NCBI GenBank assembly: GCA_009760855.2
Contig: WPIO01000005.1
Location: 11,501,001 to 11,565,000 of the forward strand
From: Cristatella mucedo
Taxonomy: Eukaryota > Bryozoa > Phylactolaemata > Cristatellidae
Reading direction: 5' to 3'
DNA: 64,000 bases
In this document: in pieces, positions 12,346 to 24,649 of the stretch
Numbering within the stretch: the first letter of the stretch is position 1
Layout: every line of letters starts with the position of its first letter
Translations under genes and position numbers: made by a program
Notes under the pieces: generated by a model
What the model was told of the DNA's origin: nothing
Seen by the model: only the letters and a program-made list of their open reading frames with translations
Databases searched by the model: none

Positions 12346-13954
12346 TCGCACCCACGAACCCCTGCACGAAACCCGTAGTCTTTTTCGGCGCCTACCCGAC
12401 GGTTTGGCCCTCAAACCGGACCTGGCGACAGATAATGGTACCGCAGCGGTCTTTGTCGACGCGATACCGTTCGACGGCAACGCGGATGCCTTGGTGGTGG
12501 CCGCCCAGAACAAGGCTCACATATATGCTGCTATAGCCCGTCACTGTTGGCCGGCGGTTACCGGTCGGTGGCGGTTAGGTCCTTCGGGGCCGGTGCTCTG
12601 GGCAGCTGGTGGCCGAACAAAAAAACCCGCCTGGGGGATCTCGGCATCGCGCGCACAGAGCCTGCGACGTTGCCGGGGCTTGGCGTCTCCGACGCTATCG
12701 TGGGCTCGAGGACCGCATGGTCCCCGTCCGGGAACCGGAGTCTAGGGTAGCACCCACGAACCTGGTAGGGCTACAAGCTGATATGGCTATACCTCGTCAC
12801 ATTTTTTATATAAATCAATTTAACAAGGCCAGCAATTTTATCTTGAGGCAATTGCCTAATAATTTGAGCGTTAAAATTCTCCTTAATTGGTACAACCAAT
12901 GTTGCACACTTTATGAAGAAGCAAGCGCCGACTAGTTCAGAACGCGGTACTGTTATAATTCGTCTTACGAAAAAAGTAGGCCCACTCTCTGTTTTCATGA
13001 CCTCTTGCATCCGGCGGGGAATAAAGCTATCAGACGCTAAATAATGTCATGTGATTTCCTCTCCTAACGTCTTTGCAGTCAGTCAAACGGTCATTCGCAG
13101 TGGTTGTGCTTTGGGATCGCGTCTTGGCCACCTGTGTAAACTCTCAATGCGATTCAAATTCGGAGACTAACTTGACCAATAACAGAACGCTTTCGAAGAA
13201 ATTTGATCCGCTTCGAAGTATGTATGGGTTAATTATCCTGCTGATAAAGCTACCACCCAACAGTCATCGGTTGTACGGAATGCCAATGTTTTGCAGCACG
13301 TTGATCTAAAGTTCCGGTCCACAGTGGGAGGAATGGGATAAATCGCTCCGATAACTGCTCTTGAAAAGAGCCCCAAACCACTATCCTTCCACCGCCGTAC
13401 ATCACAGTTGGCTGCGGAAGAGTTGAAATTTTCTTTCACCTATCCAATAAACGGACTGTCGATCTTCAGGCACCAAGTGGGCGTGGCGCATGGCCAATAG
13501 CAGCAGTATCTCTGCTCGATGCAACTTATGCAGCTGGGGCGCAGTGTTGGTTGGCCAATCGTTGAAAACATTTGCCTCGGCAAGTCGACGCCACGCCGTT
13601 TCTCTACTAATTTTGATCTCATTTGCACCTTACATTGGCTGCGTTAGCTACGCCACGCCACGTTGGCCCTCCTATCGAGTAGTGCATCTTCAGCAGGCGG
13701 TCCACGCGGCTCGATAGCTTGTCTGGCAGCCTAGGCAGCGGCTGCTTGCCACGGTGCTCTTTCTAGTGAACTTGACTAAATTATGCCTGAATCAATCTTC
13801 GTCCATTCCAAGTCCACGAGCAATTTTCCAATCGCTCTACCTCTGACTGCGAAGGATTTACCGAATACCTTTGGTGAAATCGCTGGGCTACAAAGCCTTC
13901 GGCATGCTGCAGCTTCGGGTGCTCGATGGGCCGGAAAAGAAATGGAAACTGATA
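12346..13954. other. Intron 1 spacer, GC-rich to about 12780
   Basis: Several overlapping open frames at 12272-12780 come from the GC bias. None has a known motif, and they cannot all be coding. From 12790 the sequence returns to average composition with no repeats seen elsewhere. Confidence 0.4.
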
Positions 13955-14600
13955 ATAGTAATAGATAGTACATTTGCATAGTGCAATCAGAAAACTCAAT
14001 CTCTTTCCAGGCACTTTACATATGCTGTAAAGGAAGTATCATCGTATGGGTAGTGGTAGCGTGCACAATGTTAGCAAGCTTAACATGGTTAGAGGTGATA
14101 GGCACAGGGTAAGCATGCAAATATGGTTAGTGGCACCATGCACAGTGTCAGCACGCATAAGCACACAGAATAAGAATCGCATGGACCCACTAAATGCTGT
14201 AATAAATAGGTGCGTGTCTAGCTTCTTTAAAATGCCATCAAGTCAGGGATGCCGTGACGTCAGCTGGGACTGAATTCCAGGCTTTGGGAGCATACGAACT
14301 AAAGGCACGTCCTCCGAAGGATCTGAGGTTTGTACAAGGTGTAGCTAAGCGATTTAATTCAGAAAAGCGGGTGGTACGATGCCTGGCCTGATCGAGGACT
14401 ATTTCTTGCAGTAGGCTGGAGCCACAGAATGAGGTAATCTAAAAGTGAGTGGCAGAACCTTAAAGTCGAAGCACTGCTTGTTTGGGAGCCAGTGCAGGTG
14501 TGCAAGAAGTGGTGTGATGTGGCGACTGCGACGCTCACGACAGACAAGTCTAGTTGCAGAGTTTTGCAACAACTATAAGCGTCTTATTGCATAGGGTGGT
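13955..14600 (-). mobile_element. LINE-A 3' part
   Basis: In plus orientation it begins with AATAGTAATAG, then the degraded tail stem and the 3' UTR. Minus-strand RT C-terminus remnants follow (SVVSVAVATSHHFLHTCTGS is the frame-shifted reading of the family's RRSCHITPLL segment). Truncated at both ends of the coding part. Confidence 0.75.
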
Positions 14601-14683
14601 AAATAAATAAATAAATAAATAAAATATATAATAAATAAATATATAATATAATAATATAATATAATATATAATAAATAAATAAA
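14601..14683. repeat. AATA/ATATA-rich simple repeat
   Basis: AAATAAATAAATA and TAATATAATATA units, probably an expanded tail of the adjoining retroelement. Confidence 0.8.
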
Positions 14684-14833
14684 ATTAATTTGTATAGCGC
14701 CCTAAGAGAATTTAATCGCCATTCAGGCACTTCGCATATGCCATTAGGGTCGAGACCAAGACATCAGCCATCGAATTCATTCACCTTGACCTTGGTTGGG
14801 CGAGCACCTTGACCGCTGGGAAGTAGACCAGCA
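14684..14833 (-). mobile_element. SINE-1, long subfamily
   Basis: In plus orientation it starts AATTTGTATAGCGCCCTAAG, continues with the stem-loop arm CATTCAGGCACTTCGCATAT, a B box changed to GGGTCGAGACC and the extra CATTCACCTTGACC block, and ends in the A-box region. It lies tail-first against the AT-rich repeat. Confidence 0.75.
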
Positions 14834-15260
14834 AGTAGTGATTTACAGGACAAAGAAGGTCATGACCGTCTCGCACACTCACGTGGACTGAAAAATTTGC
14901 ACGTAAATGTACTTCTAGGCTTGATTCTAGAAAGGCACCAAATTCTCTTTTTAAGTGTGGATTTACGCACTAAAATTGGTCCGTTTTTTCAGTTTCTGCA
15001 CGCTTGCCTCATCGTAGACATTCCTGTATGCGGCCACATGTGGCGACCTATCATTTCCGTTAGTAAGGACGTTAAGCTCCGAGATCTGAATCGAAATCGG
15101 GCGCATCCAGGGTTGCGTAAATACTTACGACCTTGAGTATATGCGATAGCGGTCCATAGCCTTGCATATTGTAAACTCGAATAATCGAGCCTTCCACTGA
15201 ATGATAAATGTACTCCGAATAAACTTTTGTGGAATTTTGAGTTCGGATAGTGGTGGAAGC

Positions 15261-15402
15261 ACTGGTTTTGCCCAGTGGTTAAGGTGCTCGCCCCGACCAA
15301 AGTCCGGCCGAGGTCGAGGTCTCAAGCCCCGTGACATAAGTGAAGCGCCTGAATAGAGATTAATTTCTCTTAGGGCTCTACACAAATTAATTATATTTTT
15401 TG
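15261..15402 (+). mobile_element. SINE-1, tRNA-derived, near full length
   Basis: The A-box region is TTTGCCCAGTGGTTAAGGTG and the B box region GGTCTCAAGCCCC. The LINE-A-like tail follows (GAAGCGCCTGAATAGAGATT, a loop, TCTCTTAGGGCTCTACACAA) and ends in AATTAATTATATTTTTT. Confidence 0.8.
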
Positions 15403-16531
15403 TTTTTATAGTACAGAAGCAACTTTTCATGTACCCACAAATAACTAACCTATAAAATTTCGAATGTACGCATATCCCGTCAATGAAAGTAACACCTGAT
15501 TTACTAGATGGTGATGGATAATGTAAGGAGAGCCCGAGCCTAAATATAAATGCGATTAGCAGCGTGCACGCTCACAGATGAAAATTCAATTTGATGAGAG
15601 AAAATACCAAAATCGAGAAATTATCAAGTGAAAGTTCAAAACTAAGAAATATTTTATTTTTAACGTTTCCTCCTGAAAATATTTTGCTATATTAGCAAAG
15701 AACTGCAAGATAATTGTGTGTAAGGCTGTATCTTGCGATACAGCCTTACACTTACGGTCAACCGACGCCAAGTCCGACCTTCCATGAAGGGTTTAAGTTT
15801 GCCGTAATTTTCACGGGTAAAAACTAGTCTATATACAATTAAAAGACTAGTTGCATTTCGACGGCAGGGATGGCACATTTTTTCAGGGATACACATGCAA
15901 GCTCTTCTATTTGGGAGTGGTTACGAGTAAATTTGAAACAGTTCGTGACTATTTAAAGGTTCATATGATGAAGAGGAATTTAGAATAGTAATATTTACGG
16001 TGCTCGCACGGTTCGCGCAGACCGCTGCTAAAAGGTCAAGGGAACCTACTCTGCTGCACGCTACAGACTGGTTATTTTTGATAGATCAACACTGCGCCTT
16101 CAGCTCTCACGCACCCAGACCCTGTAATTCTTTACCGGCCATCATCACGACACTCCAGACTTTATGACAATAAAAGAAACGATTTTATAAACATGTCAGT
16201 TCTGTATAGTATCTATTCGTCCGTGTAAATAGTCCCTTGTGTGCTTGCATGGCTGGATTATTAGATTATGATCTGTCTATGCGCGTAACCTCCGTCGGAC
16301 TATGCTCCATTCATTCAGAGAGATTATAATGCATGCATGTTTAGCTGATTTAACAGCCTCATTTATATAGCAGCAAAAGAGTCTAACGGCTATATCCACC
16401 GCTTGCAGTGGGCGATAACGAATCGTCCACCTCAAGAGGTATATATCAATGTTCCATGTACAGTATCGCTCAAGCAAACTCGTAAATAATCCTTTCGCAT
16501 TCTATGCACGCCGTGCATGTCTAAGTGATTT

Positions 16532-16532
<1 letters not shown>
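15403..16532. other. Intron 1 spacer with one short hairpin
   Basis: No gene or dispersed repeat is seen. Bases 15718-15751 form a perfect 15-bp hairpin (GTGTAAGGCTGTATC and its complement) with the loop TTGC. The rest is AT-rich intron. Confidence 0.5.

Positions 16533-16613
<81 letters not shown>
16533..16613. repeat. (AG)n microsatellite
   Basis: About 80 bp of AG with one GGGGGAG interruption near 16564. Confidence 0.95.
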
Positions 16614-16615
<2 letters not shown>

Positions 16616-18074
16616 AAATCCATGACGCAGATACATGGCTGTCATGACTGCGTAGCCGGCATGGTGGCCTTATGAGGAGCGTTGCGGGAGCTGTAGAAAG
16701 ATAAAGACGTCTGGTAAGTCTGTCGTTGAACTGCTGCGGCATCGAGGCATCTCCGTGGCGTAATCCGCTAAACCGTCCATACGACGGCCACAGCGTAAGC
16801 GGTTCGTGCTGGCCTGCGGTCACTTCGGAGTATGACCCGGCGCTGCTAGCCGGGCATGTAGAGGACGGATATACGCTCACAGCGTGAGGCACGGGCAATC
16901 GCCGGAGTATCCGCGGTCGGTAGGGCGCAGCATGTCAGCCGCCTCGACACTTCCGGTGTGCGGAGAAAAGGCGTCAGTGAGCGGCGGCTGCATGCTGTCA
17001 AACAGAAGGTGCTCATGTACCGATTAGGGAGTGACGGTGGTCTATAAAAGTAGAGGAGATGAAGAACAACAGATTGCAGAAGGGACAAAAGAGCCAACTA
17101 TTATCGTGGCTCACTTGCATAGCATTTCAAGAAGGCCACTGTGTCTGCGCCGTGTACGCATTTGTGCTGCATCTGAAAACCGTTAGGTCCGTAACTTTGC
17201 CCTATTGAGATGCATAGTGACTAACGGCGAGCCAAAGTAACGCCGCAGTTAAAGTCTCCAGTGTCACGGTTGGGCATCAGTATGCCTCTGTATGTTAGTA
17301 CTCGTGCGGTAGGAAAGTGTCTTATATGTCTTTTTTGAATGGCCGCACGTAGAATGCTACGGCGCAGCCTTCCCGAAATGCTTCCTTGCTTTGCAGGGAT
17401 TTTTTGCCACACTTGTGGAACTAGCAGCATCGTTTTAGAACTACGCATGCGTCACCCGAGTGTGATTCCCGCTATGCGGACGCAAAACTGAGCAGCACCA
17501 GAGCAACACAGGGTTTAAGAAATGAAGAAGCTGGCCCCTCCAAGTGAATTTGTAATGTGCAAGCTCGCAGTAAGGGCTAGCTCTGAATGGTTCTTGAATG
17601 AAAATACATTAAAGTACTAATTTTAATCGACAGGACAGAGGACAATTGTGATCAGTGAAAGTATGTTGCCTACTTACGTTAAACAGAAGGCAAATTAAAG
17701 GGCACATCTATTTCGGCGGTCTGTTGGCAGACCAAGCGGCCACTCCGCTGAGTACTCTCCAAATACCGTGGTCAAAAATGCTAGTCCAGTGGTAAAACAG
17801 AATAATTATTCGTATCAGTATTATCGACACGGTTTTTCATGCTACAGTGAAAAAAGAACACCGCGTCCACAAAAATGATAGTCGCCGATGCGTGACATCT
17901 TGCATCTACTTTGCAGCCCCTAACAAGGCATACGAACTGCAAGTCATGAGGGTAATCGGCTCCTGCGGCAGCTTTTTATCCCCATCGTTACATATTTAAG
18001 CGAAAATAATCAGCATATATATATATATGCATACATATTTCTTTTTTAACATACCTGTTGCACCGGACGAGAAT
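16614..18074. other. Intron 1 spacer with a TATA-like site
   Basis: GC-rich to about 17000. A CTATAAAAG box at 17042-17050 lies on plus, followed by purine-rich sequence. No coding sequence follows, so an LTR U3 remnant or chance are both possible. Open frames at 16521-16898 and 17221-17448 match nothing I recognise. Confidence 0.35.
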
Positions 18075-18172
18075 TTAATCTGTATCCAGGTATTATACAT
18101 ATACTGCAGGGCTCGAGCTCATGACCTTGGTCGCTGGAGGCAAGCTCTTTACCCCTGGGCCGACGCTTAGTA
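18075..18172 (-). mobile_element. SINE-1, partial
   Basis: It keeps GGGCTCGAGCTCATGACCTT (B-box region) and CTCTTTACCCCTGGGCCGAC (A-box region) in plus orientation. The tail stem-loop is largely gone. Confidence 0.6.
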
Positions 18173-19539
18173 GATGGCCACGACCACGCCTGCTCTCGAT
18201 GGTGGGTTTATAAATAAGAATGTGCGTCATGTAAAATGGTGGAAATGTCAGTTATACACGGGCTCCGTCCGATATGCGCTTGCGACCGGGCAGCTGCCAA
18301 ACCTACGTTCCGACAGTCGAATGTGCACGGTAGGCGCAGTCGATGGCTTTCGGTCATTCCTGGATGACGTGCCTTCCACAGAAGACGTGCCCTTACCAGT
18401 ATTACCACCTGTTCGCAGAAGTGTTCAGAGTGTGCGATTCGTATTTGCGTTTTTCTAATTATTACTCGGTCGTTGGCCCCTCATCGATTGTATACAGTCA
18501 GGCGGGTGTGTAATTCCTGCTTGCTGGGCTGCCCAATCTATTCGTCGCGAAATATTGCCCGCGATTATCTCTTGCAGTTAGTGCGGTATACTTCTGTGCG
18601 TTCACAGCGTTGATTCTACACTATCCAAAAGTATATGCGGGAGTAAGTTTATTTCTCTAGCCAAATTAATTGAATTGTCCTCCATTGCAAATAGTCTTTC
18701 TTCTGAGCCTTTTTTCGTTACACCTTGGTTTTCTAACGTGAAGTTAGCATTACTCTTAATATGTGATATAGGCTTTGCCTTCGCACTGAATACGAGCAAA
18801 ATTGAGCAGCCGATTTTCTAACTGTATGCGACTCTTTGAATATATGCGTTCCTCACATTAGCAGGTTTAAAATGCTTAAAATTACTGGATATGCGCACCT
18901 AGCCCAAAGGTAATAGAAAAAGCAGTCATCCCCAAATTTGAAGACATTAAAAGGGAAGCTAGAAATCTACCTGCTCCTCATAGCCTTTGCTCTGTCCGAG
19001 CGAATTTTCATTTGCGTGCATGTGTTCAGAAACTGCGGAACTTTGGAACTAAAGGCAAGAGCGATATGTTTTGTGTAGAGCTAAGTGTAATTGTCATTTA
19101 TCCTGTGGGTTTTAAGTGCTCGCTTGTGCACGATGCTATGTTACCATCCACGGTCGTGTTACCAACCGGGATCCCAAATTTTCAGTACTCCCGTCTTTTT
19201 TTGTTTTTGAGTGCTCATTTAAGCATGATAAGTAAGAGCTTTCGCACGCTTGCTTAAGTACCTGAATTTGTTATCAATTCTCGGTTACTGCTTCTCTTGC
19301 TGCGACTTTCAAAGCGCTTCAATAAAGATGCGATTCTCATTCGGCGCAATATAAAGGCTTATTATTTTTTCGTATTGCAACTATAACAGGCGTAGAATAT
19401 TCCGGCCTTCAGATTAAGCAAATAAGAGTTATTTTGTACTTTCAGGTAGGATAATGATGGAGTACTCACATTCCTTAAAGAGTCCTAGGTTTTGAAAGAG
19501 TGGCGACAATTTTAGGTGGCCACAATATGCGTGAGTGCG
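18173..19539. other. Intron 1 spacer, nothing firm
   Basis: A 94-codon frame at 18174-18458 starts at the SINE edge and matches no family I know. The rest is AT-rich intron. Confidence 0.4.
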
Positions 19540-20010
19540 GGCGGGGTACGGACATTCCCCCCTGGACGTTCTTCTACGGACAGCACCCCCCCCCGAACAT
19601 TTCCCCACAGACATTCCCCCCTGGGGTAGACCTAAAATTTTCTTCCTGGTATGTGGTTTAGGGTTTAGGTTTTAGTGTTTAGTGTTTTAAGGTTTAGAGT
19701 TTTTAGGGTTTAGAGTTTAGAATTTAGGGTTTAGGATTTTTAGGGTTGGGGGTTTAGAGTTTAGGGTTAATGCTTTTTAGGGTTTAGGGTTTTAGGGTTT
19801 TAGGGTTTTAGGGTTTTGGGGTTTTAGGGTTTTAGGGTTTAGGGTTTTAAGGTTTATGGTTTAGGGTTTAGAATTTAGGGTTTAGAATTTAGGGTTTAGG
19901 GTTTTTAGGCTATAGCGTTTAGGGTTTAGGGTTCAGAGCTTAGGTTTTAGGGTTTAGTTTTTAGGGTTTAGGGTTTAGGTCTTAGGGTTTAGGTTTTAGG
20001 ACGGGCTGCG
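19540..20010 (+). mobile_element. Telomere-repeat transposon (R4), copy 1
   Basis: The left end (19545-19635) is a cluster of GACATTCCCCCCTGGACG and CATTTCCCC motifs, matching the inverted ends of the copy at 39835-40362. About 350 bp of degenerate TTTAGGG/TTTTAGGG repeat follows (19655-20003), then a GCCTCCGCCGCC stretch like the CGG-rich centre of the other copy. The right inverted repeat is not visible, so this copy is truncated. No transposase is encoded. Confidence 0.65.
19655..20003 (+). repeat. Degenerate (TTTAGGG)n interstitial telomere-like array
   Basis: Dozens of TTTAGGG, TTTTAGGG and TTTAGAG units. TTTAGGG is the common plant telomere unit; most animals use TTAGGG, arthropods mostly TTAGG. 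Because the same motif is embedded in the other R4 copy, this is part of a mobile element and not a scar of chromosome fusion. Confidence 0.9.
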
Positions 20011-22037
20011 CCTCCGCCGCCTAAATCCACCCTTGCTCGCATTCCGCGCTTTAATTAGTGCGTATTAGATCTCTTGAGGTCGAGTTATACTCAGTAGACC
20101 TCTGAGGCTTAGCGATCATCTTCAGGAACGCTCGGCACATCGCAGCGAGCGCCCGAGAGTACCTCAGAGCTGCCGACCGGCGCAAACTGTCCGAGGAGCG
20201 CGTTAATTTCACCAGGCTTAAAGATTAGAGCTCAACTTCTGCATGGCTGAAAGCCCAGAGGACGACTGACTGGCTATTAAATAATTTCGGCTGTTATGCC
20301 GCCTAATCATATATTGCGACATAACGGGTTTCTGGTCGTCTTTACTACAGGAACCGCGAAGAATAAAAATAAAATATCGGCAAGTAAAATCAAACTGATC
20401 TAGCACGCCACCGTTTCAAGAGAAACCTTCGTAGATTATCATTTTAAATACATTAAGAGATTTTTAGCTCTGTCACCGGTACTAGTTATTTCAAGCGATA
20501 GTGCCGACATGACTGCCACTACCTGCGAGCAAACTCGTAGCAGCAGTATCATCATGAACCTACTTGGACATTTTGATAAATTAGGTCGCTGTCTGCGTGG
20601 CCATCATTGTAACACCCTCTGCAACTGAATAGTGACTTATGTGATTGAATTCTTTCACCTTAAATTTCAGACTTACAGTCCCGGCTGATTTTTTTCGAAT
20701 GGAAAGTATAGCTTTCACTATTTCTGGGATGCTTATTTTAAGGTAAGCCACGATGAGCTGCGAAAGCCTTATCCGTGAAAGAAAACTGCTTTCACCTTCA
20801 GCCTACCTACCTACGGTATTACATATTTCCTGCGCCTGCCAAATAACTTTTTAGAATTGAATGTAAAAGTATAAAAAATGCGCTCACCAAGAAGAACCTT
20901 GGAGAATATTTTTTGGGCCATAAAGAACTTGATTAGAGAGGATGAGGAAGTGGGCCCAGTGGTCACAGCAATGGCTGCCATGTGACTTGAGTAAGCAGTG
21001 GCATTCCGAACGCTTCCTCTTGCGATTCAGGATTTGCATCTTTCACCCCGGACACAGTGTGCGCGTAGCCGGTGATTTACTCACGGCTATGCGACCGGCG
21101 ACTGGTCAAACCAGCGCCTCGAAGAACGGCTAATGAGCCGTCGTGGTAACAGCTCCAATGCATCCGGATACACCAGCGATAGCAGAGTACGACAGTCATA
21201 GTTGTTATCCGAGTAGGATCGATCTCTTTAAATTTAAATCAGATGCACTGTTATTGGACGCTGTAGTTCATACGTGCTGCATAAATATCATTAGAGAAAG
21301 TGTCTTTGATATAAATTTGATAGTCTCATTGTGCATATGTGGATGGCTTCAGCATTCTGAGAATCGGAAGTCGAACTTTTTGCAAGGCCCAGTGGCACTG
21401 CCTTGTAAAACTTGCGCTTATGTGCTGTCACGTTAGGTTTTAACCGGCAATTGATTGCAAAGGTAATAGCGAAAAAGGGGAGACGAGGAAATTACGGATT
21501 ATAAACTCTCACAAAAACATTGTGAAAGTACCGCTCGACCACGGGTAGCTACCCATTCCTAGAAAATAAACCCATGCTTAAGACGCTGTTTAACGAACTA
21601 CGTTGTTATATGGTTTGGACGTAAATTTTTCGCTGCATCATAGCACACGTACGGTTACTGTATCATTTTGACTAATGGCGGCTAGATAATGGCGGTCGGC
21701 TCGCTAATGGTCGAATTCGTTAGCATATGAAAATGACGGGTCGCCCTGGTACTTGAGCAAATCAGAGGGGCTCGAGCTGGTGCCTAAGGAGCTCCAGACA
21801 GACGGGAAGTTCTTTCAGGTGTATCCGGAGATTTCGCGCGTCACAACATCCGGTGCATGGCCACGTAGAGTCCTTATTCTACAGCTCTGGACTTATTGGG
21901 TTAAAATCTATCTTGTCTTGCTTTAAGTTTTCTCTGATTGTCTCCACATACACATACTCACAATTTCGGTTTTCAAACCGGTGATCCTGAATCTACAACT
22001 CTTTAACGCCTACCTCGACTTGGAATACTTTATACGG
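20011..22037. other. Intron 1 spacer, nothing firm
   Basis: Around 20110-20222 the plus strand can be read as an Arg/Glu/Ala-rich helix-like stretch after a CTTCAG acceptor-like site, with no donor and no supporting family. No dispersed repeat is seen here. Confidence 0.35.
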
Positions 22038-22560
22038 ATCGACTTCAAGGTCTTGTCGCTCACTTGTAGGTCATTTCATTCATTGGCTCCAGCGTATCTC
22101 TCAGATCTACTCCCCCGCCAGGCCAAGCATCGTACCACCCGCTTCTCGGAATCCATCAGTTTACCAATACCTCGTAAAAACCTCAAATCCTTGGAGACCG
22201 TGCATTTATTTTGTATGCTCCCAAAGCCTGGAACTCCCTCCCGACTTGCGGCAGCACATCCCCTGACTTGAAGACGTTTAAAAAGAACTTAAAAACACAT
22301 CTATTTAGGACAGCATTTAGTGAGTCCCTGTGATTCGCCCTTCATGTGCTTATGCGTGCTGACACTTTGCATGCTGCCACTAACTACACTTGCATGCTGA
22401 CCCTGTGCATGTCACCCCTAACCATGTTATTCATGTTTATCAAGCATGATATTACTCACCATTCAATCGCGCTTCCCTTTTCAGCAAATGTAAAGCGCCT
22501 AGAAAGAGATTAAGTTCTCTGAGGGCGCTTTATCAAGTGCATTATTGTTATTGTTATTGT
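22038..22560 (+). mobile_element. LINE-A 3' end
   Basis: The plus strand reads FKVLSLTCRSFHSLAPAYLS, QAKHRTTRFSES and KPGTPSRLAAAHPLT. The complete 3' UTR follows, with the stem AAAGCGCC...GGGCGCTTT (22493-22530) and a (TTATTG)n tail. This is the cleanest example of the LINE-A tail in the window. Confidence 0.9.
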
Positions 22561-24288
22561 CATATAGGTCACTCATAAATGTCTGTCACCCACTCACTCA
22601 CGATGTCTTTATATGCTCCAACGGTCTATTAATGCTGTTCTGTCCCGATGAAACTGTGTTGTCGCTCAGATAATCAGTAATTTTCTGCGCAGCCAGTTCA
22701 GTCAGCCAGTTTTCCCAAATGATCCCACGAGTCGTGCACTGTTTGCTTATTCTCAATAGGCTAGGCACTCGTCATAGTGAATGCGCTGTCGTTTCTACCT
22801 CTTTGCTGGCGATGACATCGCTAATTCAGCCAAGTGCAGACTATCTTTCCCTGATTGTCTCAAAGGATCGTTGGTTCCCGTTGGCTCTAGGGAGTTAAAT
22901 TAGGCTTACACATTAATTTTGGTCTTCGTACTCTGTGCGGTGATTATTGCAGCATTACCTTTCCACCTAGCTACGGAGGACCCCAGAATCCTCGTCACTG
23001 CGAAACCTAATGCGAGTAGTAATACTTGTAAATCCTTTAAAACCCGTTTTATTTGCAACGGTGAAACTACTATTTTGTCTAGATCGTCTCGCTTGCTTTT
23101 TTCATTGTCATTGACATAACGCCACCTATTTACATTTTCCGTAGAAAGTGACTTTGCGGATTTTTCTTAGTTATGCGTACGACTTTGGATGATTTATTTT
23201 ATTATATTCTATTAAAACTAATAAAACTAAAATTAATTAAAAACTGCCGCTTGCATAGCATTCAAAAATAGACATGGCGAAATCGTGTGAATTTGGATGC
23301 GGTGCCGTGCTTGCGGCGGTCTACAAGCATAGTAGTTTCCTTAAGAAAACGCAGAGTTGTCGATGGACAGTAGCCGGCGTTCTTTCGACTTGGAGCAAGC
23401 GCCTATTGAAAGTCGGTATAAGCAATGTATCTTCAGCAGCTAAAGAATTTGCATTTCTAGTCTTACTTTTATAGTTTACAATTTCTGCTATGGACAAAGG
23501 TCAACAAAAATCCTCTGTTCCATAATCTGGGTCCAAGCATAATTAATATGACACGTTTGCTTCTCTAATGATGGTACACAACCGGTTGGTATGGATTCGA
23601 TAAACTATAAATATTTATTTAGTATATATTAAATAGGTTAATAGCCGTTCCAGGGATTCCTAATCAATAGGAATTTTTTAAACAAAAATATTATATCAAT
23701 TTAAATGTATGCTTATGTTTATACAGGAAGTCTTATTAAATATATTTAATGATAAGCTCCTGATTTAGGCCGGAAGCCTAGCTTGTATTGATGGTTTAGC
23801 GACGCCAAAAATCAGGATTCGCTGTGCCGTAACTCTTTTTTATAGTAGTCATCTGCTATTGGCAAAAGAAATAAAGTGTGCTTGGAAACCTGGGATCTCG
23901 TATTCATGAGCAGTGCCGCATAAAATGCACTCCACGGCTGAACTGCTCTTTTGCTTTGCGACAGGCTCCGAAGCCTTTGCTGAAGCGCTCTAGAGCCAGG
24001 CTTTAACGATGAGATCGCATCGGATGATCGTTTATCTTTTCCCAATTTTTCCTAATGAAGTCTGAAACATCTCTCTTTGAGCTTATATAAACGTATCCGG
24101 CTTCCGGCATAATACCGAAGTTCGTTCCACCTCACCGCGGCCAAAACTGTCGATTGTTTACTCGTGCTACAAACGCCACCATCACTGCTCAATGCAGACT
24201 CCGACTGGCAAAAAATGAATTCTGTAAACTGTAAACTGCGTATGTTCTCTGACAGGGTGGATTTATTGTTTGCCGTCCCGTGTCCCAG
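22561..24288. other. End of intron 1, nothing recognised
   Basis: AT-rich intron with no repeat seen elsewhere. It ends in the pyrimidine-rich acceptor TTTGCCGTCCCGTGTCCCAG of exon 2. Confidence 0.5.
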
Positions 24289-24380
24289 CGCGAACATGTG
24301 TATGGGCTACTGCGTTAACGGACTTTGTTCGTGCGATACTTTGCAAGGAGCCGTGGTTCCATATTGTACTTGCTACGAAG
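24289..24380 (+). CDS. Exon 2: EGF-like module 1, cysteines 1-5
   Basis: The acceptor CCGTGTCCCAG and donor GTAAGA bracket 92 bases. The first base completes the split Ser codon from exon 1 (TC plus C), then ANMCMGYCVNGLCSC and VVPYCTCYEG follow. The pattern C-x3-C-x4-C-...-C-x-C is that of an EGF module with one extra Cys (the C of LCSC). Cysteine 6 comes from exon 3 (GYVGLYC). The C-x3-YCVNG start resembles growth-factor-type EGF modules. The exon ends in phase 1 at the conserved Gly. Confidence 0.78.
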
Positions 24381-24649
24381 GTAAGAATTACCTTTGAAAA
24401 TGCTCACTGCGCATACTGGATTTGATACTAATGAGTTTTTTATTCCTTTACCTCTCAATTCTTCACAATTGTGACAAATTTATTAAACTTCAATTATACT
24501 TGAAGTTCGATCAATTTTGCGCAAAGTTTGCTCTACTTCTAATCGATAACTAACACTAACCAGTAGAGCAAAAGTATGTGCAAGTTCATCCCAGAGATAA
24601 TGTGCTGCTAACTAAGAATAGTCAGCGAACTGTCCTAGATTGAGAGGTT

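Noticed and set aside
12272-12780. Protein-coding exon(s) in the GC-rich block
   Set aside because: All frames are open at once because of GC content. Part of the block is the R5 repeat and no domain is recognisable.
19655-20003. Scar of a chromosome end or fusion (interstitial telomere)
   Set aside because: The same repeat recurs at 40170 inside the same end motifs, so it belongs to a mobile element. The repeat unit is also not the usual animal one.
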